From positions 124,001 to 188,000 of the forward strand of contig JASISA010000026.1 in NCBI GenBank assembly GCA_031771865.1: 64,000 nucleotides of DNA, read 5' to 3'. Shown piece by piece: positions 10,986 through 21,961 of the stretch. This DNA comes from Nothophaeocryptopus gaeumannii (lineage: Eukaryota; Ascomycota; Dothideomycetes; Mycosphaerellales; Mycosphaerellaceae). A program made the translations under genes and the position numbers. Within the stretch, counting starts at the first letter, position 1; each line of letters starts with the position of its first letter. Below the pieces are notes generated by a model. The model was given only the letters and a program-made list of their open reading frames with translations. It ran no database searches and had not been told where the DNA came from.

Positions 10986-11839
10986 ATGAAGTTGCAAGAC
11001 CACATTCAAGGCCTCCAGGGCCCACTGCGTCTACCCATCTTCGCGGAATTGCAAGCTGAGAATGCCGTTGCCATGACTCGACCGCGCCAACGTACGTGCT
11101 TGCCATCACTGTCATGGCGCTGCCGCCGTCGCCATCGCCGCAGCGGTCACTATCGCAGTCGTCGTTCGTAGTTGACTAACATTTTGCAGGACGAGGAGAC
11201 GCGGGATCTCGAGTCGCTCACATTCCCGAGCTTCTCGAGAAGATTTTGTTGTACTTTGACACCACGAAGATGGTGCTCTTCGTCCAGCTTCTTCGCATCG
11301 AACGAGTGGCGAAGGTCTTCCGTGACACCATCGAAGGCTCACCGAGGCTGAAGCAGACGCTGTTCTTCGCACATGCACCAGACGCAAAGTCGGAGGCTGA
11401 TGAATCTGTTGCAGAAGGGAAAGTGTCTGTTGCCTGTCGTTTGCAGGCTCCCGGACTGGTGGCGCGCGAGAACCCGTTGCTGTCCGACACCGAAGGCTGG
11501 CCGATTGATCTCTTGGATCGGACTGACCTTACCGTCCACTACCTACCACCGACGTCCTCCTCGACTACATCTACCTCAGGGCACCAGAAGTGGAAGATCT
11601 GTCTTGAGCGAATCCACTGCGTCCAGACGTACTACCACAAGAGGAGCAACGCCGCCAACCCGTCCTGGAGGAAGATGCACCTCTTTGATCGACCCATGGA
11701 AATTGCGAAGGTTGAGGGCCTAAATTATGGGGGCAAGAGTCTGCATGACTTGGAGGGCGATCTGACTCTCGGTAGGATCTTCGACATGATCTGGGGAGAG
11801 GGTCTGTACAAGCCGAGGAAGAGCGAGGAGCGACCGTGA
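10986..11839 (+). CDS. F-box-like protein, family A copy 2
   Basis: Two exons. Exon 1 ends at 11091, the intron is 11092-11189 (donor GTACGT, branch TTGACTAAC, acceptor TTTTGCAG) and exon 2 is 11190-11839. Two in-frame ATGs are possible: 10986 (MKLQDHIQGLQG) and 11073 (MTRPRQR). The second would give the tiny first exon seen in the 5.4-kb paralogue. The domain opens with VAHIPELLEKILLYF, then LLRIERVAKVFRDTIEGSPR, the same helix pair as in family A copies 1 and 3. It continues with WRKMHLFDRP and ends with NYGGKSLHDLEGDLTLGRIF and KPRKSEERP. About 230-260 aa. Function unknown; F-box-like adaptor is the best inference. The stop overlaps by 4 bp a downstream GTG-started frame that I do not accept as a gene. 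Confidence 0.72.
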
Positions 11840-12896
11840 GACAAGAAGTTGGTGGTTGGTATGGCCAAGACAAAGACGATTTGAGACGTGGCGATTCCGA
11901 CATCCTCTGGCACACAGAGATCTACAAGCTCATCGAAGGAGAGGAAAAGGCACTGAAGTCCAGCATGGCCAAGAGCATCGCGGTCGCCACGGAAGCAGGG
12001 AGAAGAACAGCTGTGAGCATGAAGCCTTCGAAAGCAGTCAGCTTAGGTTACTTACAAGCAATACGGTATATCAGCAAGCAAGCATCCGCGTGTACCGCGG
12101 TCGAGCAAACGGCTTTTAATCTCACGTATCATATACCGTGTCCGAACTCCTTCCCCGATACGGATTTCGCCACGCCTTCAATCATCTTCTTGTTCGCGTC
12201 TCGGCCAAGCAAGCATCGTGATATCGCTCGGTACATTGCAAGGAACGAGAAAGAGAAAGGCCGTGCGAAGCGTGATGTTGATATCGCCAAGCGTACATCA
12301 TCCGGGTCCGCCTTCCGCATCCGACTCTCGCATGCGGCATTGGCACGTGCGTTGTCCCAAGCTTTCTGCTCACCGGCTATGATGACTACACCCGATATGC
12401 CAGCAAAACACCGCAACCCGCCTTTCACGGTCTCCAACTTCCTTATCGAGCTCCGCTACTGCAGATAATGTTAGTCAACTAACGAGTCAAGCCCAGAAAG
12501 ACGACGTGCTAGTCGCAAATAGATAGGTAAGACCTCCCGCGTCGCCTTTCAGCCACTGCCTACTTTTCTCTACTTGCTTCATTCTTTGAAGAAGAGCACT
12601 CTCTTGGAAGTCGGCTTGCCGTGCGTTGGTGCCACAGCATCATGATGAGAAGAGGAGAGTAAGCTCTACGACGATCATCACTAAACCCCCACGACCTATT
12701 CCATTTGCCCAGTAGGTGCTTAGGTCATCTATCGAACACCTTGACTCGGACAACGGCATTGCTATCGCGCAGATCAGCAGACCTGAGCTTGTCTGGACAT
12801 CACGCCAGCTAGACGCCGGTGACCATTGCCATCAAGAACGTATGTCAGCATAACATTACAGAGACGCAGCTCTTCAAACTCGGGACCCCGCACAAC
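11840..12896. other. Intergenic region upstream of MATE gene
   Basis: About 1 kb with only unsupported frames: a 210-codon frame from 11836 starts with GTG and shows no domain. Probably the 3' UTR of the family A gene and the promoter of the MATE transporter. Confidence 0.45.
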
Positions 12897-14944
12897 ATGT
12901 CGAAACCAATCGACAACCGCAACCGAAGCTCCTCGCCGTCCGTGTCGCGAAGCTTCGGCGCCTCTTACCGAGCTCAAAGCCATATCGCAGCAATCGCCGA
13001 GGAATCCATTCGCCATGATCTTGAAGAGGAGGGCTTTGACGAGGATGACACTGCGGTGGACGGAGATGAGGAGAATGGACCTTCACTTGGTCGCATTGCC
13101 ACCCATGAGATGCCGCAGTATATGGGCGAGCACTCAATGGCAGGATACTACAGGAGGCCATCCATGATCGCAGCCACGCCACGACCATTTTTGGGTACTC
13201 AGATGCCAGAAAGTGTGGTCCCGATCGAACAGGATTGGGAGGCGGCGATTGGAGAAGAGAGAAGCTTGCTAAGAGACAACAACATCATTCCTCCCAAACA
13301 TCCACGCCGGAGGGAGAGTGGCGCATCCGAGGGAGGGAATACGATTCGCAAAATGCTGAGCTTCAGCTCGAGGAAGCGACCTTCGGCAATCGACCAGGAC
13401 GATATCGCAGAAGTGCCCACTCCGTCTGAGCAGACAGCTCTGCTCAGAGACAATGCCAATTTGCCGTACGGAGGCGAAGACACACCCGAGAACATCAGCA
13501 AGAAATGGGAGGAAGCAGTTGAGCAAGGTCTAATACACACAACCTGGCAACGCGAGACTAAGACCCTCGTCCGATACTCCGCTCCTCTAATCGTGACCTT
13601 CATCCTCCAAAACTCCCTCACCCTTACATCCGTTTTCACAGTCGGCCACATCGGCAAGAACGAACTCGGCGCAGTCTCCCTAGGCTCCATGACAGCCAAC
13701 ATCACCGGCTACGCAGTCTACCACGGTCTTGCTACCTCGCTCGACACCCTCTGCGCCCAAGCGTACGGATGCGGAAAGAAAACCCTTGTCGGTCTGCAAC
13801 TGCAAAGAATGGTAGCCTTTCTCTGGGTAATCACAATCCCCATAGCCATCCTCTGGGCAGCCGGAACCCAAATTCTCGCTGTCATTGTCCCCGAAAAAGA
13901 AATCGCCGTCCTCGCAGGCCAATACCTCAAAATCCTCATCATAGGAGCCCCGGGATATGCATGTTTCGAATCTGCAAAGAGATACGTTCAAGCTCAGGGA
14001 AGATTCACCGCTACTCTCTACGTCCTCCTCATCGCCGCCCCACTAAACATTCTAATGCATTGGCTCTTCGTCTGGAAATTCGAATGGGGCTTCATCGGCT
14101 GTCCCATCGCGGTAGTAATAACCGAAACCCTCATGCCCATCCTCCTTTTCCTCTACGTCCGTTTTGTCGGTGGAATGGAATGTTGGCCTGGTTTCACAAC
14201 AAAGGCCTTCCGGAACTGGGGACCGATGGTTCGACTCGCACTGCCGGGATTAGTTATGGTCCTTGCGGAGTTTTTGGCTTTTGAGATTTTGACGTTGGCG
14301 AGTGCGAGGATTTCGGCGGAGCATTTGGCTGCTAATACGGTGCTGCAGAGTGTGAGTGTGTTGGCTTATCAGTTGCCTTTTCCACTCAGTATTGCTGGGT
14401 CTACGCGTGTCGCCAATTTGATCGGGGCGACGTTACCGGATGCGGCGAAGGTCACTGCGAAGTGCACATTCATTATTGGGGTGTTTATCGGTGTTTTGAA
14501 TCTGGTGCTGCTGAGCAGTCTCAGGAATTACATCCCGCGACTATTTTCCGGAGAAGCGGACGTGGTTGAATTGGCTGCCATGACATTACCCGTAAATGCT
14601 GCGTTGCAACTATTTGATTCTTTGGCGGCGCAGTGTAATGGCCTGTTGAGGGGGTTGGGAAAGCAGGAATTTGGGGGTTATGTGAATCTTTTTGCTTACT
14701 ATGTGGTGAGTCCAAAACATACACAGGGCACTCTCGGGGCGAAATTATTTGCTGACTGTGAGGATAGATCGCCCTTCCAATATCTTTTGCTCTGGGATTT
14801 GGACTGCATTGGGACTTGATTGGTCTTTGGGCAGGACCGGCTCTGGGTTTGGCGATTGTTGCGTTGATTGAAGGTATCTACATCTACAGGACATCTTTTG
14901 AGAAGGCTTCTGAGGAGGCGTCCAAGAGGAATGCTGTGGAGTGA
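12897..14944 (+). CDS. MATE family multidrug/toxin efflux transporter
   Basis: Predicted 661-aa polytopic membrane protein, a cation-coupled antiporter of the MATE family (yeast Erc1/YDR338C type), likely at the vacuole or plasma membrane. Residues 1-215 are a hydrophilic cytosolic tail with acidic and Ser-rich parts. The transport core begins at ETKTLVRYSAPLIVTFIL and has about 12 hydrophobic segments in two MATE repeats, with LCAQAYGCGKK, YVQAQGRF and GSTRVANLIGA as family signatures. The first exon ends at 14705. The intron 14706-14767 (donor GTGAGT, branch TGCTGACTG, acceptor ATAG) joins FAYYV to IALPISFALGFGLHWDLIGL. The second exon (14768-14944) ends SKRNAVE. The start is the ATG at 12897; a longer frame upstream begins with GTG. 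Confidence 0.92.
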
Positions 14945-15087
14945 TTGAAATGAAAGGGAACAATATCAACGGCTGAGAAAGGATTCATCAGGAAAATGTA
15001 CAGTGACAAGTAAGTGTATGACCGACAGTTTACAACTTAGATAACGACATCTATCCACGGCCACAAAGATGAATAAAATAAGCCCGT

Positions 15088-16119
15088 CTAGTTGATCTCA
15101 ATCCCAACTTTGCCAAAGTGCTTCTGATCCCACATGTGCTGATATGCCTCCTTCGTCTCTTTCAATTTCCACACCTTCTCGTCCAATACGGGTTTAATGT
15201 TGTTGGCCTCAACCGCCCGGTTCATGTCTTCAAACTGGTGTCGCGAGCCCACGAGGACTCCTCGTACCGTGCAGAGGTTCATCAAAGCGTCGATCATAGT
15301 GGGTTGATCTTCGCCTTTGACTCCGCCTAGAAATCCGATGATGCTGATGATGCCGTCGAACGCGATGGCTTTCAGACTGTTCTGCATCGTGTTCGGACCG
15401 CCGACTTCGACAATATGCTGCACACCTCGGCCACCAGTTAATTTCTTGGCGGTCTCGCCCCAGTTGGAATCCTCCTTGTAGTTGAGGACATGGTCCGCTC
15501 CGAGTTGCTTCAAGCGATCGCCTTTGGAGGCAGAGGAAGTAGTGGCGATGACCTTCGCTCCCGCAGCTTTGGCGAATTGCACAGCGAAAATGGATACGCC
15601 TCCTGTTCCTTGTGTGAGGACCCAGTCACCTGGCATGAGTGGTTTGAGGCCGTAGAGAGCGTTCCATGCCGTCAGACCAGCGCAGGTGAGTGTGCTCGCT
15701 TCGACGAAATTGAGGTTGGAAGGTGCGTGAACGAGGCCCTGCTCATCGTAGGCTCCATACTGTCTCAAAGTACCATCCACCACCCCGCCGACGCCGCCTT
15801 GCATGGCGAGTTCATCCACGCTGCCGGCGATGTGGCCTTGGTTGAAGAGAGTGATGACTTTATCTCCCTTCTTGAATCTCTGGACCTTTGATCCGATGGC
15901 TTCAACTACGCCAGCGCCGTCGGAGCCTGGGACGACGTTATCTTTCTGAGGGAAAGGGTAGAGGCCTTTGGTTATGATGAGATCGCGGTAGTTGAGGGAG
16001 GCGCCGTGGAACTTGACGAGGACGTCTTTGTCGCCGATTTCTACGACGGGTTCGTCGGTTTGCTTGAGAGCGTCGAAGCCCGTTTTGGCTGCGACTCTCC
16101 AGGATTTGTTTCCAGGCAT
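15088..16119 (-). CDS. Medium-chain (zinc-type alcohol dehydrogenase-like) oxidoreductase
   Basis: Intronless 343-aa NAD(P)H-dependent MDR-superfamily protein. The GroES-like N-terminal half has SLNYRDLIITKG, PGSDGAGVVEAIG and KGDKVITLFNQG. The Rossmann half has LTQGTGGVSIFAVQFAKAAGAKVIATTSS and LGADHVLNYKE, with GRGVQHIVEVGG. It lacks the GHE-type catalytic-zinc motif and the four-Cys structural zinc lobe, so it belongs with the zinc-independent quinone oxidoreductase/YogA-like group. Length and start (ATG at 16119) are normal. The substrate is unknown; many relatives reduce quinones or enones. It is convergent with the MATE gene (143 bp between stops). Confidence 0.9.
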   Translation of the reverse strand: MPGNKSWRVAAKTGFDALKQTDEPVVEIGDKDVLVKFHGASLNYRDLIITKGLYPFPQKDNVVPGSDGAGVVEAIGSKVQRFKKGDKVITLFNQGHIAGSVDELAMQGGVGGVVDGTLRQYGAYDEQGLVHAPSNLNFVEASTLTCAGLTAWNALYGLKPLMPGDWVLTQGTGGVSIFAVQFAKAAGAKVIATTSSASKGDRLKQLGADHVLNYKEDSNWGETAKKLTGGRGVQHIVEVGGPNTMQNSLKAIAFDGIISIIGFLGGVKGEDQPTMIDALMNLCTVRGVLVGSRHQFEDMNRAVEANNIKPVLDEKVWKLKETKEAYQHMWDQKHFGKVGIEIN

Positions 16120-16741
16120 GATGGTTGATGATGTATCTGTGCTAGAGAGGGATTGTAGATGCTGTGATAAGGATGCTGAGGAAGTCTTGCTCTTGAAGAA
16201 ATGGTTTTTGAACCAGGAGAAGAGGGAGAGCAGAACCTATCTTATTGGCGCTTGTCTCCAAGCGCGTGTCATCATCTGGAGAGGATATCGTGTACCGTGT
16301 CGGTAGAAGAGTGGCAATGACGATTGTGACGCTGAGGTGGAAGACCTTGCCTGCATATCGTCCAGGTCTAAACTCCGCGAGACAGGGTTTCGCCGTCATT
16401 CACTCGCCTCTCCATCAATATTGATTCAAAGCTTGGTTGAGGTCCCGATTTGAAATCTGAGTTGCGGGACGCTATCTTTCCCGAGTTACCTCCGAACTCA
16501 TGCACCTCGTGTATGCTAACCTCTTTCGCCATGTGTATACTCTGTTGAGCATTCGCCAGTACGACTTTCAAGTAACATGAAGTCGTTAAAGCCGATACAT
16601 ATGGGAATGCCAGTCGATCGGCACACCAGAGTACGATCCATGGCCAACGCATCTTCCTCGCGTTCCAAGCACTTTCATCAGCAGCCAGGGAGCCAGGGCG
16701 GCATTCAAGTCAGCATACTACACCACCAGAGCTGAGTATCT
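16120..16741. other. Intergenic region, no gene seen
   Basis: Short frames only, for example 94 codons at 16368-16652 on the minus strand without motif. Promoter of the MDR gene and 3' flank of the dioxygenase gene. Confidence 0.4.
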
Positions 16742-18319
16742 TTACTGCGGCGCCTGTGCTTGTCCCAGCAATGGCAGTCCAGCTGCCGCGAGGTCCGCAT
16801 TCACCTCATCTAGGTGGTCCAGGAAGTGTCCCTTCACACTATCCCATTGACGAGGATCTGAAGGATGCAGACAGCCAGAGTCATGGAGAGCCCATCTGGT
16901 CAACAAGAGAGGAGCCGACATATGCCACATCCAGGCCAGCGTGCCTTCTGCGATCCGCTCATGCTGGAGGTTCTTGGTCGTGGCGTCCAACCAGGTCTCA
17001 TAGCTTTCGCCATGGGGCATGTAGCTGGCTTCATATGACAGACCGCCAGGCTCGAGGACATGCGATGAGCCGCCGTACTGGCCATACACGAGACCCATGA
17101 CTTCCGTGGACATGTTGCGGTGGTAATATGGCGGCCGGAACGTGTTCGACGTGGTGCTCCAGCGGGGAGTGAATGCGAGGAAGTCTGTCAAAGACACACC
17201 AGGGGTCTTTGATTTCGCCGTTAGGACGGTGTAGATCGTGGGGTCTGCTTGGTCTTTCTCCACGTTCGCCGCATTGATGAACTTCTCAAGAGCGTATTTG
17301 TATGGCGCCAGATTTCCGTGCCACGCTACGACGTCGAAAGGTGTGTGATGCTGCTCACACTCATGAAGCTGACCACCGAGCTTGTAGACCATTGTCCAAG
17401 GCGCAGAATCAATATCGAAGCTTGCCACTGGTGTTTCGAAGTCGCGAGGATATGCCATACCATTCGATCCGAAGGGCCCAAGCTCTGGCAATTCATAATG
17501 AGCACCGAAGAGCTCTTGAACATACCCACGAGACGGCCCATATGGGAGAGAAACCCGAAAGCGGATTCCCGCTTGGATGACAACCAGCTCGCCAGGTCTC
17601 ACCATCATTCGCCCCATCTCTGTCTGGATGTCGAGGATTCCCACCTGGGGCAGGATCAGGAAGTCGCCGTCAGCGTTGGAGAATGCGGTTCGGTCCATCG
17701 ATGCAGTACATGTGTATACGTGCACGGCGAGCCCCTCTCGCAGTGTTGGATCACCATTTCCACCCACAGTCTTAAGACCATGGATGAAGTCCACTTGATC
17801 AGATGCTCCTGGAAGTGGGAATGGATCCCAGGCCAATTGGCTTGCCACTTGCTCCACATCCTTGTTCGAGGGCAGGAAACAGGACTCGATGCAATGATCT
17901 TCCCTCGCTATCCTCTGGAGTTGTCTGTGGGCCACCGAAGGATGTATTCGGTACATCCAGACATTGTGAACACTGGCTCGAGGGGTCACAAAGGCTGAGC
18001 CATTGAGCTTCGTCAATCAGTCAAGTTGGCTGCCAAGACTTTCATCAGATCGCTTACTTGCTCCGAGTACAGGTCGTACTTCACTCTCTGCGGCGCGTTC
18101 CTGGCTTGCGGAAGTACATCCGGTCTAGGTAAGCTCAGCCTCTGAACTTCACCAATTACTATCACCTGCCATGCACGATGTTGTGCAGCGTTGGGCATTT
18201 ACTCACATCGCTTCGGTGGCAAACCGATTTCCGAAACCTTGTTGATAGCGATATGGATCGTTTGGTGTTGGTTCAGTGAGATGTCCTGCACTCGCCGTGC
18301 CGCCAGTACAGCGTGTCAT
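16742..18319 (-). CDS. hmgA: Homogentisate 1,2-dioxygenase
   Basis: Opens the ring of homogentisate to maleylacetoacetate in Phe/Tyr catabolism, using non-haem Fe(II). Three exons give 481 aa. Exon 1 (18207-18319) encodes YRYQQGFGNRFATEA. Exon 2 (18058-18124) encodes PDVLPQARNAPQRVKYDLYS. Exon 3 (16742-18007) starts LNGSAFVTPR. Introns are 18125-18206 (GTGAGT...CTAG) and 18008-18057 (GTAAGC...AAG), both restoring family continuity. Signatures: HTPFDVVAWHGN, LTDFLAFTPRW, and PPYYHRNMSTEVMGLVYG with the metal His and Glu, then YMPHGES with a further His. The HRN-MSTE-VMG stretch and the C-terminal third differ from what I recall of the usual HRNCMSEFMG form, so this may be a second, diverged copy. 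An in-frame ATG 39 nt upstream is an alternative start. Head-to-head with the P450 gene. Confidence 0.92.
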
Positions 18320-18807
18320 GCCTGTGCCACTGATCCGGGTCGGAATGTGTTTTCTCATTGAGACAGCAGCAGCAGTATGCTGACACTGCTTACTACTATC
18401 TGATGTCTTCGAAACATAGGGGGCCTGGGGAGCCTGTTTTCTGGCGAGATGTAATTGCAGGACTGACGCGCGTTGGTTGTCAGTCTTTCGCCTATTAAGT
18501 TGGCCGCGGGTCAGGCAGACCCTGTCCGCGGGTTGCCAGGATTTCTGCGGCCGAGACTGCTCGATCCTTGCTCTTACGGCACAGTGGGTTCTGGATCCGA
18601 TATCATCTTCAGCTTTCACCACACGAAGTGGATGCTGTATAGGGTAAGCAAACGAACTGATGACTGGGACAGAGACATCTCGCTTGGCCGCCTATACACG
18701 GTGGAGATCTGCATCCCGGAGGATGGCGTTCGATCATTCATGTTCCTGAGTTCAGCTCCACGTCCACAGACGCGGATCTCGAAAGCTTAGCTGACTTCAC
18801 TTCAACA
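18320..18807. promoter_or_regulatory. Shared divergent promoter, dioxygenase and P450
   Basis: 488 bp between the two start codons. No ORF is supported. The arrangement allows co-regulation of homogentisate dioxygenase and the P450, but no specific binding site was identified. Confidence 0.4.
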
Positions 18808-20343
18808 ATGGCCTTGCTGATTGGCATCTCATTTGCAGTGATCGCAGCTCTAACATACATCTGTACTGCCCAGCTATGGCGACGAGGATCGAGACTTCCA
18901 CTACCACCAGGACCGCCAGGGGAGCCGATTCTGGGCCATCTCCGGATCGTACCAACAGATAACCCGGAATATGCATATGCAGAATGGGCAAAAGAGTACG
19001 ATTCGGATGTGATCCATGTCAACATCCTCGGCCAGCCTGTTGTTGTTTTGAACAGCGTACAGGCAGCAATGGACCTACTGGACAAGCGAGGTTCAAACTA
19101 CTGCGATCGACCTCGCTTCGTTCTGTTTGAGGTGATGGGATGGCAAGCAACATTGACATTTCTTCGTTGGAGCCCAAGGTTCAAATTGCATAGAAAAGTC
19201 CTGCAGCGAGCCTTTACGCCGACTAGCTGCGTGGTATATCGATCCTTGCAGGAGCGAGAGGCGAGAGTACTCCTCAAAGGACTGATTGCACATCAGCAAA
19301 ATTGGGAGACCATTCTCAGACGCTTTGCAACAGCTGTAGTGCTTGGCATTGGCTTCGGTGTCGATATCAAGAGCGACGATGATCCATACATCAAGATCGC
19401 GGCCGACGCTTCATACGCACTTGGGCATGGCGGTGCTCCAGCGGGAACACCGGTGGATTTCTTCCCGTTCCTCCGACACCTGCCTGACGTCCTCGCGCGG
19501 TCGAGGTCACTGAAGTTTGCTAGAGACTGGAAGTGGTCAATTCGAGCAATCCACGATGTTCCATTCGCGGCCGTGAAGGAGTCTTTCGAGAAAGGCTGTG
19601 CGCAGCCTTCATTTCTGCAAAGCCTTCTGCAATGGCAGAAGACTGGGGCTGACCAGGATGTGAATGCTTTCGGTCTAGAGGACATCAAAGGCGCTGCTGG
19701 TGCTGTCTTTGCAGCTGGACAAGACACGACATGGTCGACGCTTGTGGTCTTCATCCTAAACATGGTCCTACATCCTGAGATCCAGCGTAAGGCCCAACAG
19801 CAGCTTGATGAAGTCGTGGGATCTGATCGACTGCCGACTTTCGAAGACCGAGCACGTCTTCCATATATCGGCTACGTCGTTCAGGAGACTTTGCGATGGG
19901 GTCCGGTCTCTCCTATTGGTGTGCCGCATCGCTCCTTGCAAGACGATGAATACAATGGGATGCTCATACCCAAAGGCTCATTTGTGTACGCAAATGCCAG
20001 GGCAATGACGCACGACTCTCGAACTTACAAAGACTCGGATGAGTTCAATCCAGAGCGGTACGTCCCTCAGTCAGAGGGCGGAGATGGCGAGCCGTTCCCG
20101 GTCGGGCAGTTCGGCTTTGGACGAAGAGTCTGCGTTGGCAGGTACCTAGCTGAAGCAAGTGTCTGGATCGTCGTGGCTTGCTTACTTGCTACGATGGATA
20201 TTAAGAAGGCGCTGGATGCTGAGGGCAAAGAAGTGACACCTAGTGTTGAGCTGACGAATGGACTGACGAGCCATCCTAAACACTTTGAGTGCAGGCTTGT
20301 GCCAAGGTCAGAACAGGCGAAGGAGCTCATATTGACGTTGTAA
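18808..20343 (+). CDS. Cytochrome P450 monooxygenase
   Basis: Intronless 511-aa microsomal P450. An N-terminal membrane anchor (residues 3-22) is followed by the proline hinge LPLPPGPPGEPILGHL. Helix I carries AAGQDTTWS (about residue 302), the K-helix has ETLR, the PERF-type region is NPERYVP, and the haem loop is FGFGRRVCVGRYLAEA with the axial Cys near residue 441. The B-C loop and the RAFTPTSCVVYRSLQEREA region resemble the broad fungal group that includes O-methylsterigmatocystin oxidoreductase-like enzymes. I cannot assign a CYP family number. Its divergent partner is homogentisate dioxygenase, and a permease follows tail-to-tail after 43 bp, so an aromatic substrate is plausible but unproven. 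Confidence 0.95.
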   Translation: MALLIGISFAVIAALTYICTAQLWRRGSRLPLPPGPPGEPILGHLRIVPTDNPEYAYAEWAKEYDSDVIHVNILGQPVVVLNSVQAAMDLLDKRGSNYCDRPRFVLFEVMGWQATLTFLRWSPRFKLHRKVLQRAFTPTSCVVYRSLQEREARVLLKGLIAHQQNWETILRRFATAVVLGIGFGVDIKSDDDPYIKIAADASYALGHGGAPAGTPVDFFPFLRHLPDVLARSRSLKFARDWKWSIRAIHDVPFAAVKESFEKGCAQPSFLQSLLQWQKTGADQDVNAFGLEDIKGAAGAVFAAGQDTTWSTLVVFILNMVLHPEIQRKAQQQLDEVVGSDRLPTFEDRARLPYIGYVVQETLRWGPVSPIGVPHRSLQDDEYNGMLIPKGSFVYANARAMTHDSRTYKDSDEFNPERYVPQSEGGDGEPFPVGQFGFGRRVCVGRYLAEASVWIVVACLLATMDIKKALDAEGKEVTPSVELTNGLTSHPKHFECRLVPRSEQAKELILTL

Positions 20344-20386
20344 CGCTCAAAGTCAGGCTTTGGCGAGTAGACAATCAAGCGCTTTT

Positions 20387-21961
20387 CTATCGAGCAGCAA
20401 GCCTCTTCTCGAGGTACCTAAGGGGAACATACACCAGAGCCGTCACTACAAAAGCCATCTCAAATGCAATATCTCCTGACACTTTCCCAATTGGTCCCGT
20501 ATACCAGACTTGAGCCATACAAGGAACTACAAGGCCAACGGAGCAAGCGGCGGCGCCAGTTGCTGCGATCCCTGTCGGAAGCTCCCTCGCAATATTCCAA
20601 TGATCGTGATCATAGCTCGAGCAGTCTGAGTTGCGAAAGCACGTATGCTCCACAATGACTACCGCCACGAAAGCAGCAGACCAGTATCCAATGACCCCAA
20701 TGAAGTTCTCCAGGTTTGTAAAGAAGTCCGCTGCAGCGCGCACGGAGACCGATATCACAATCGCAGTGATAACGATAGCAAACACAGCTCTCGGAATGTG
20801 AACGAGCCATGGCAGCAGTAGCTGGAAATTCAGTGAAATGCTGTACATGGTGGCGGAGATGTTCCCGATGATCGTCAAAGAGAGCACGACGACGAGAAAC
20901 TTGCCGAACCCTCCCGCTGGCTCAAGCATGGCTGCGAGGACGCCGCCGACCGAGGTCGCTTCATAGCCGGCGTTCCAAGACGGCACGTTTGGTACCGCGC
21001 CTCCGATTGCTGCTCCTAGGACCATCAGAAGGATATTGGGAAGAAAGAGGCCCAGGTATGTATACGCAAAGATCTTCCAGCTGGGCGTCCGAGGAGGCAT
21101 GTATGTTGCAAAATCAGATGCCAATGCCGCCCATGGTATCAGGAATCCAGCAACCAGTGCTCCAAAAGACAAGACCGTAGATGCTTCTGGAGCAGACGTC
21201 TCAACTTGCTTATGCAAATGCTTTCCTCCACACCCAACCGCGACGATAATTGCCACCATAGCCGGTATCCAAGCGAATCGTTCATACTGATACAGAACTT
21301 TAAACCCGCAGAACGAAACCAACAATCCCAAGAACCCTATAATCACAATCCCAACCGTCGGCGTAAGCCTCCCACTATTCACGCTCGAAAGCGTCAATCC
21401 TCCCACCACACTATCGATAACACAGAGCCCCGTCAACGTCGCCAAATTCAACAGAACCGGTATCGATACCATATGATATCCAAAACTGAACCTCGCCTGG
21501 ATCATCTGCCGCATCCCAGTCCTGGGTCCTAGAGTTGCGAGGTATGCGGTTGGCGTGCAGCATAGGAGGTGGAAGAAGAGGATCACGAGTGACGCGTCGC
21601 GGAGGCTGAGGCCGTAGGAGAGCGTTCCGACCATTCCTGTTACTATGGGGAGGAGGTTCAGGGAGAGGGTGAACCAGAGGGTAAAGAGGGAGTAGATGCG
21701 AAGGTTTGTTCGTGAGGTGACGGGGACGGGGACGATGCCTTCGACTTCGATTGCATCGAGGGAGACGAGTTTGTTCCAGAGGCGGAGAGGGCTGTGGGAT
21801 AGGTTGTTGACGTTGCCATCTTGAACGGGACGGTTATCGTTGGGAGTGTTGCTCTCGCTGCCGTACTCTTCATCTTTGACATCCAGCCGAGCTTCTTTCG
21901 AGACGTCTTCCATCTTGTCTTTGACCTTGCTACTGCCGAACAATCGTTGGACGTAGTTCAT
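20387..21961 (-). CDS. NCS1 purine-cytosine permease-like transporter
   Basis: Intronless 524-aa protein of the nucleobase-cation-symport-1 family (FCY2-like), a plasma-membrane proton symporter. A hydrophilic N terminus of about 80 residues with SLDAIEVEGIVPVP precedes about 12 membrane segments. Family signatures include the conserved NLR-IYSLFTLWFTLSLN entry to TM1, GPRTGMRQMIQARFSFG between TM2 and TM3, ALASDFATYMPPRTPSWKIF after TM6, and LSLTIIGNISATMYSISLNFQ in TM8. The substrate is predicted as a purine, cytosine or related heterocycle; it could also be a ring compound used with the adjoining catabolic genes. The start is the ATG at 21961. Confidence 0.93.
   Translation of the reverse strand: MNYVQRLFGSSKVKDKMEDVSKEARLDVKDEEYGSESNTPNDNRPVQDGNVNNLSHSPLRLWNKLVSLDAIEVEGIVPVPVTSRTNLRIYSLFTLWFTLSLNLLPIVTGMVGTLSYGLSLRDASLVILFFHLLCCTPTAYLATLGPRTGMRQMIQARFSFGYHMVSIPVLLNLATLTGLCVIDSVVGGLTLSSVNSGRLTPTVGIVIIGFLGLLVSFCGFKVLYQYERFAWIPAMVAIIVAVGCGGKHLHKQVETSAPEASTVLSFGALVAGFLIPWAALASDFATYMPPRTPSWKIFAYTYLGLFLPNILLMVLGAAIGGAVPNVPSWNAGYEATSVGGVLAAMLEPAGGFGKFLVVVLSLTIIGNISATMYSISLNFQLLLPWLVHIPRAVFAIVITAIVISVSVRAAADFFTNLENFIGVIGYWSAAFVAVVIVEHTCFRNSDCSSYDHDHWNIARELPTGIAATGAAACSVGLVVPCMAQVWYTGPIGKVSGDIAFEMAFVVTALVYVPLRYLEKRLAAR

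Noticed and set aside
11836..12468. 210-codon frame directly after family A copy 2
   Set aside because: Starts with GTG, overlaps the preceding stop by 4 bp and shows no domain or coding-like composition.
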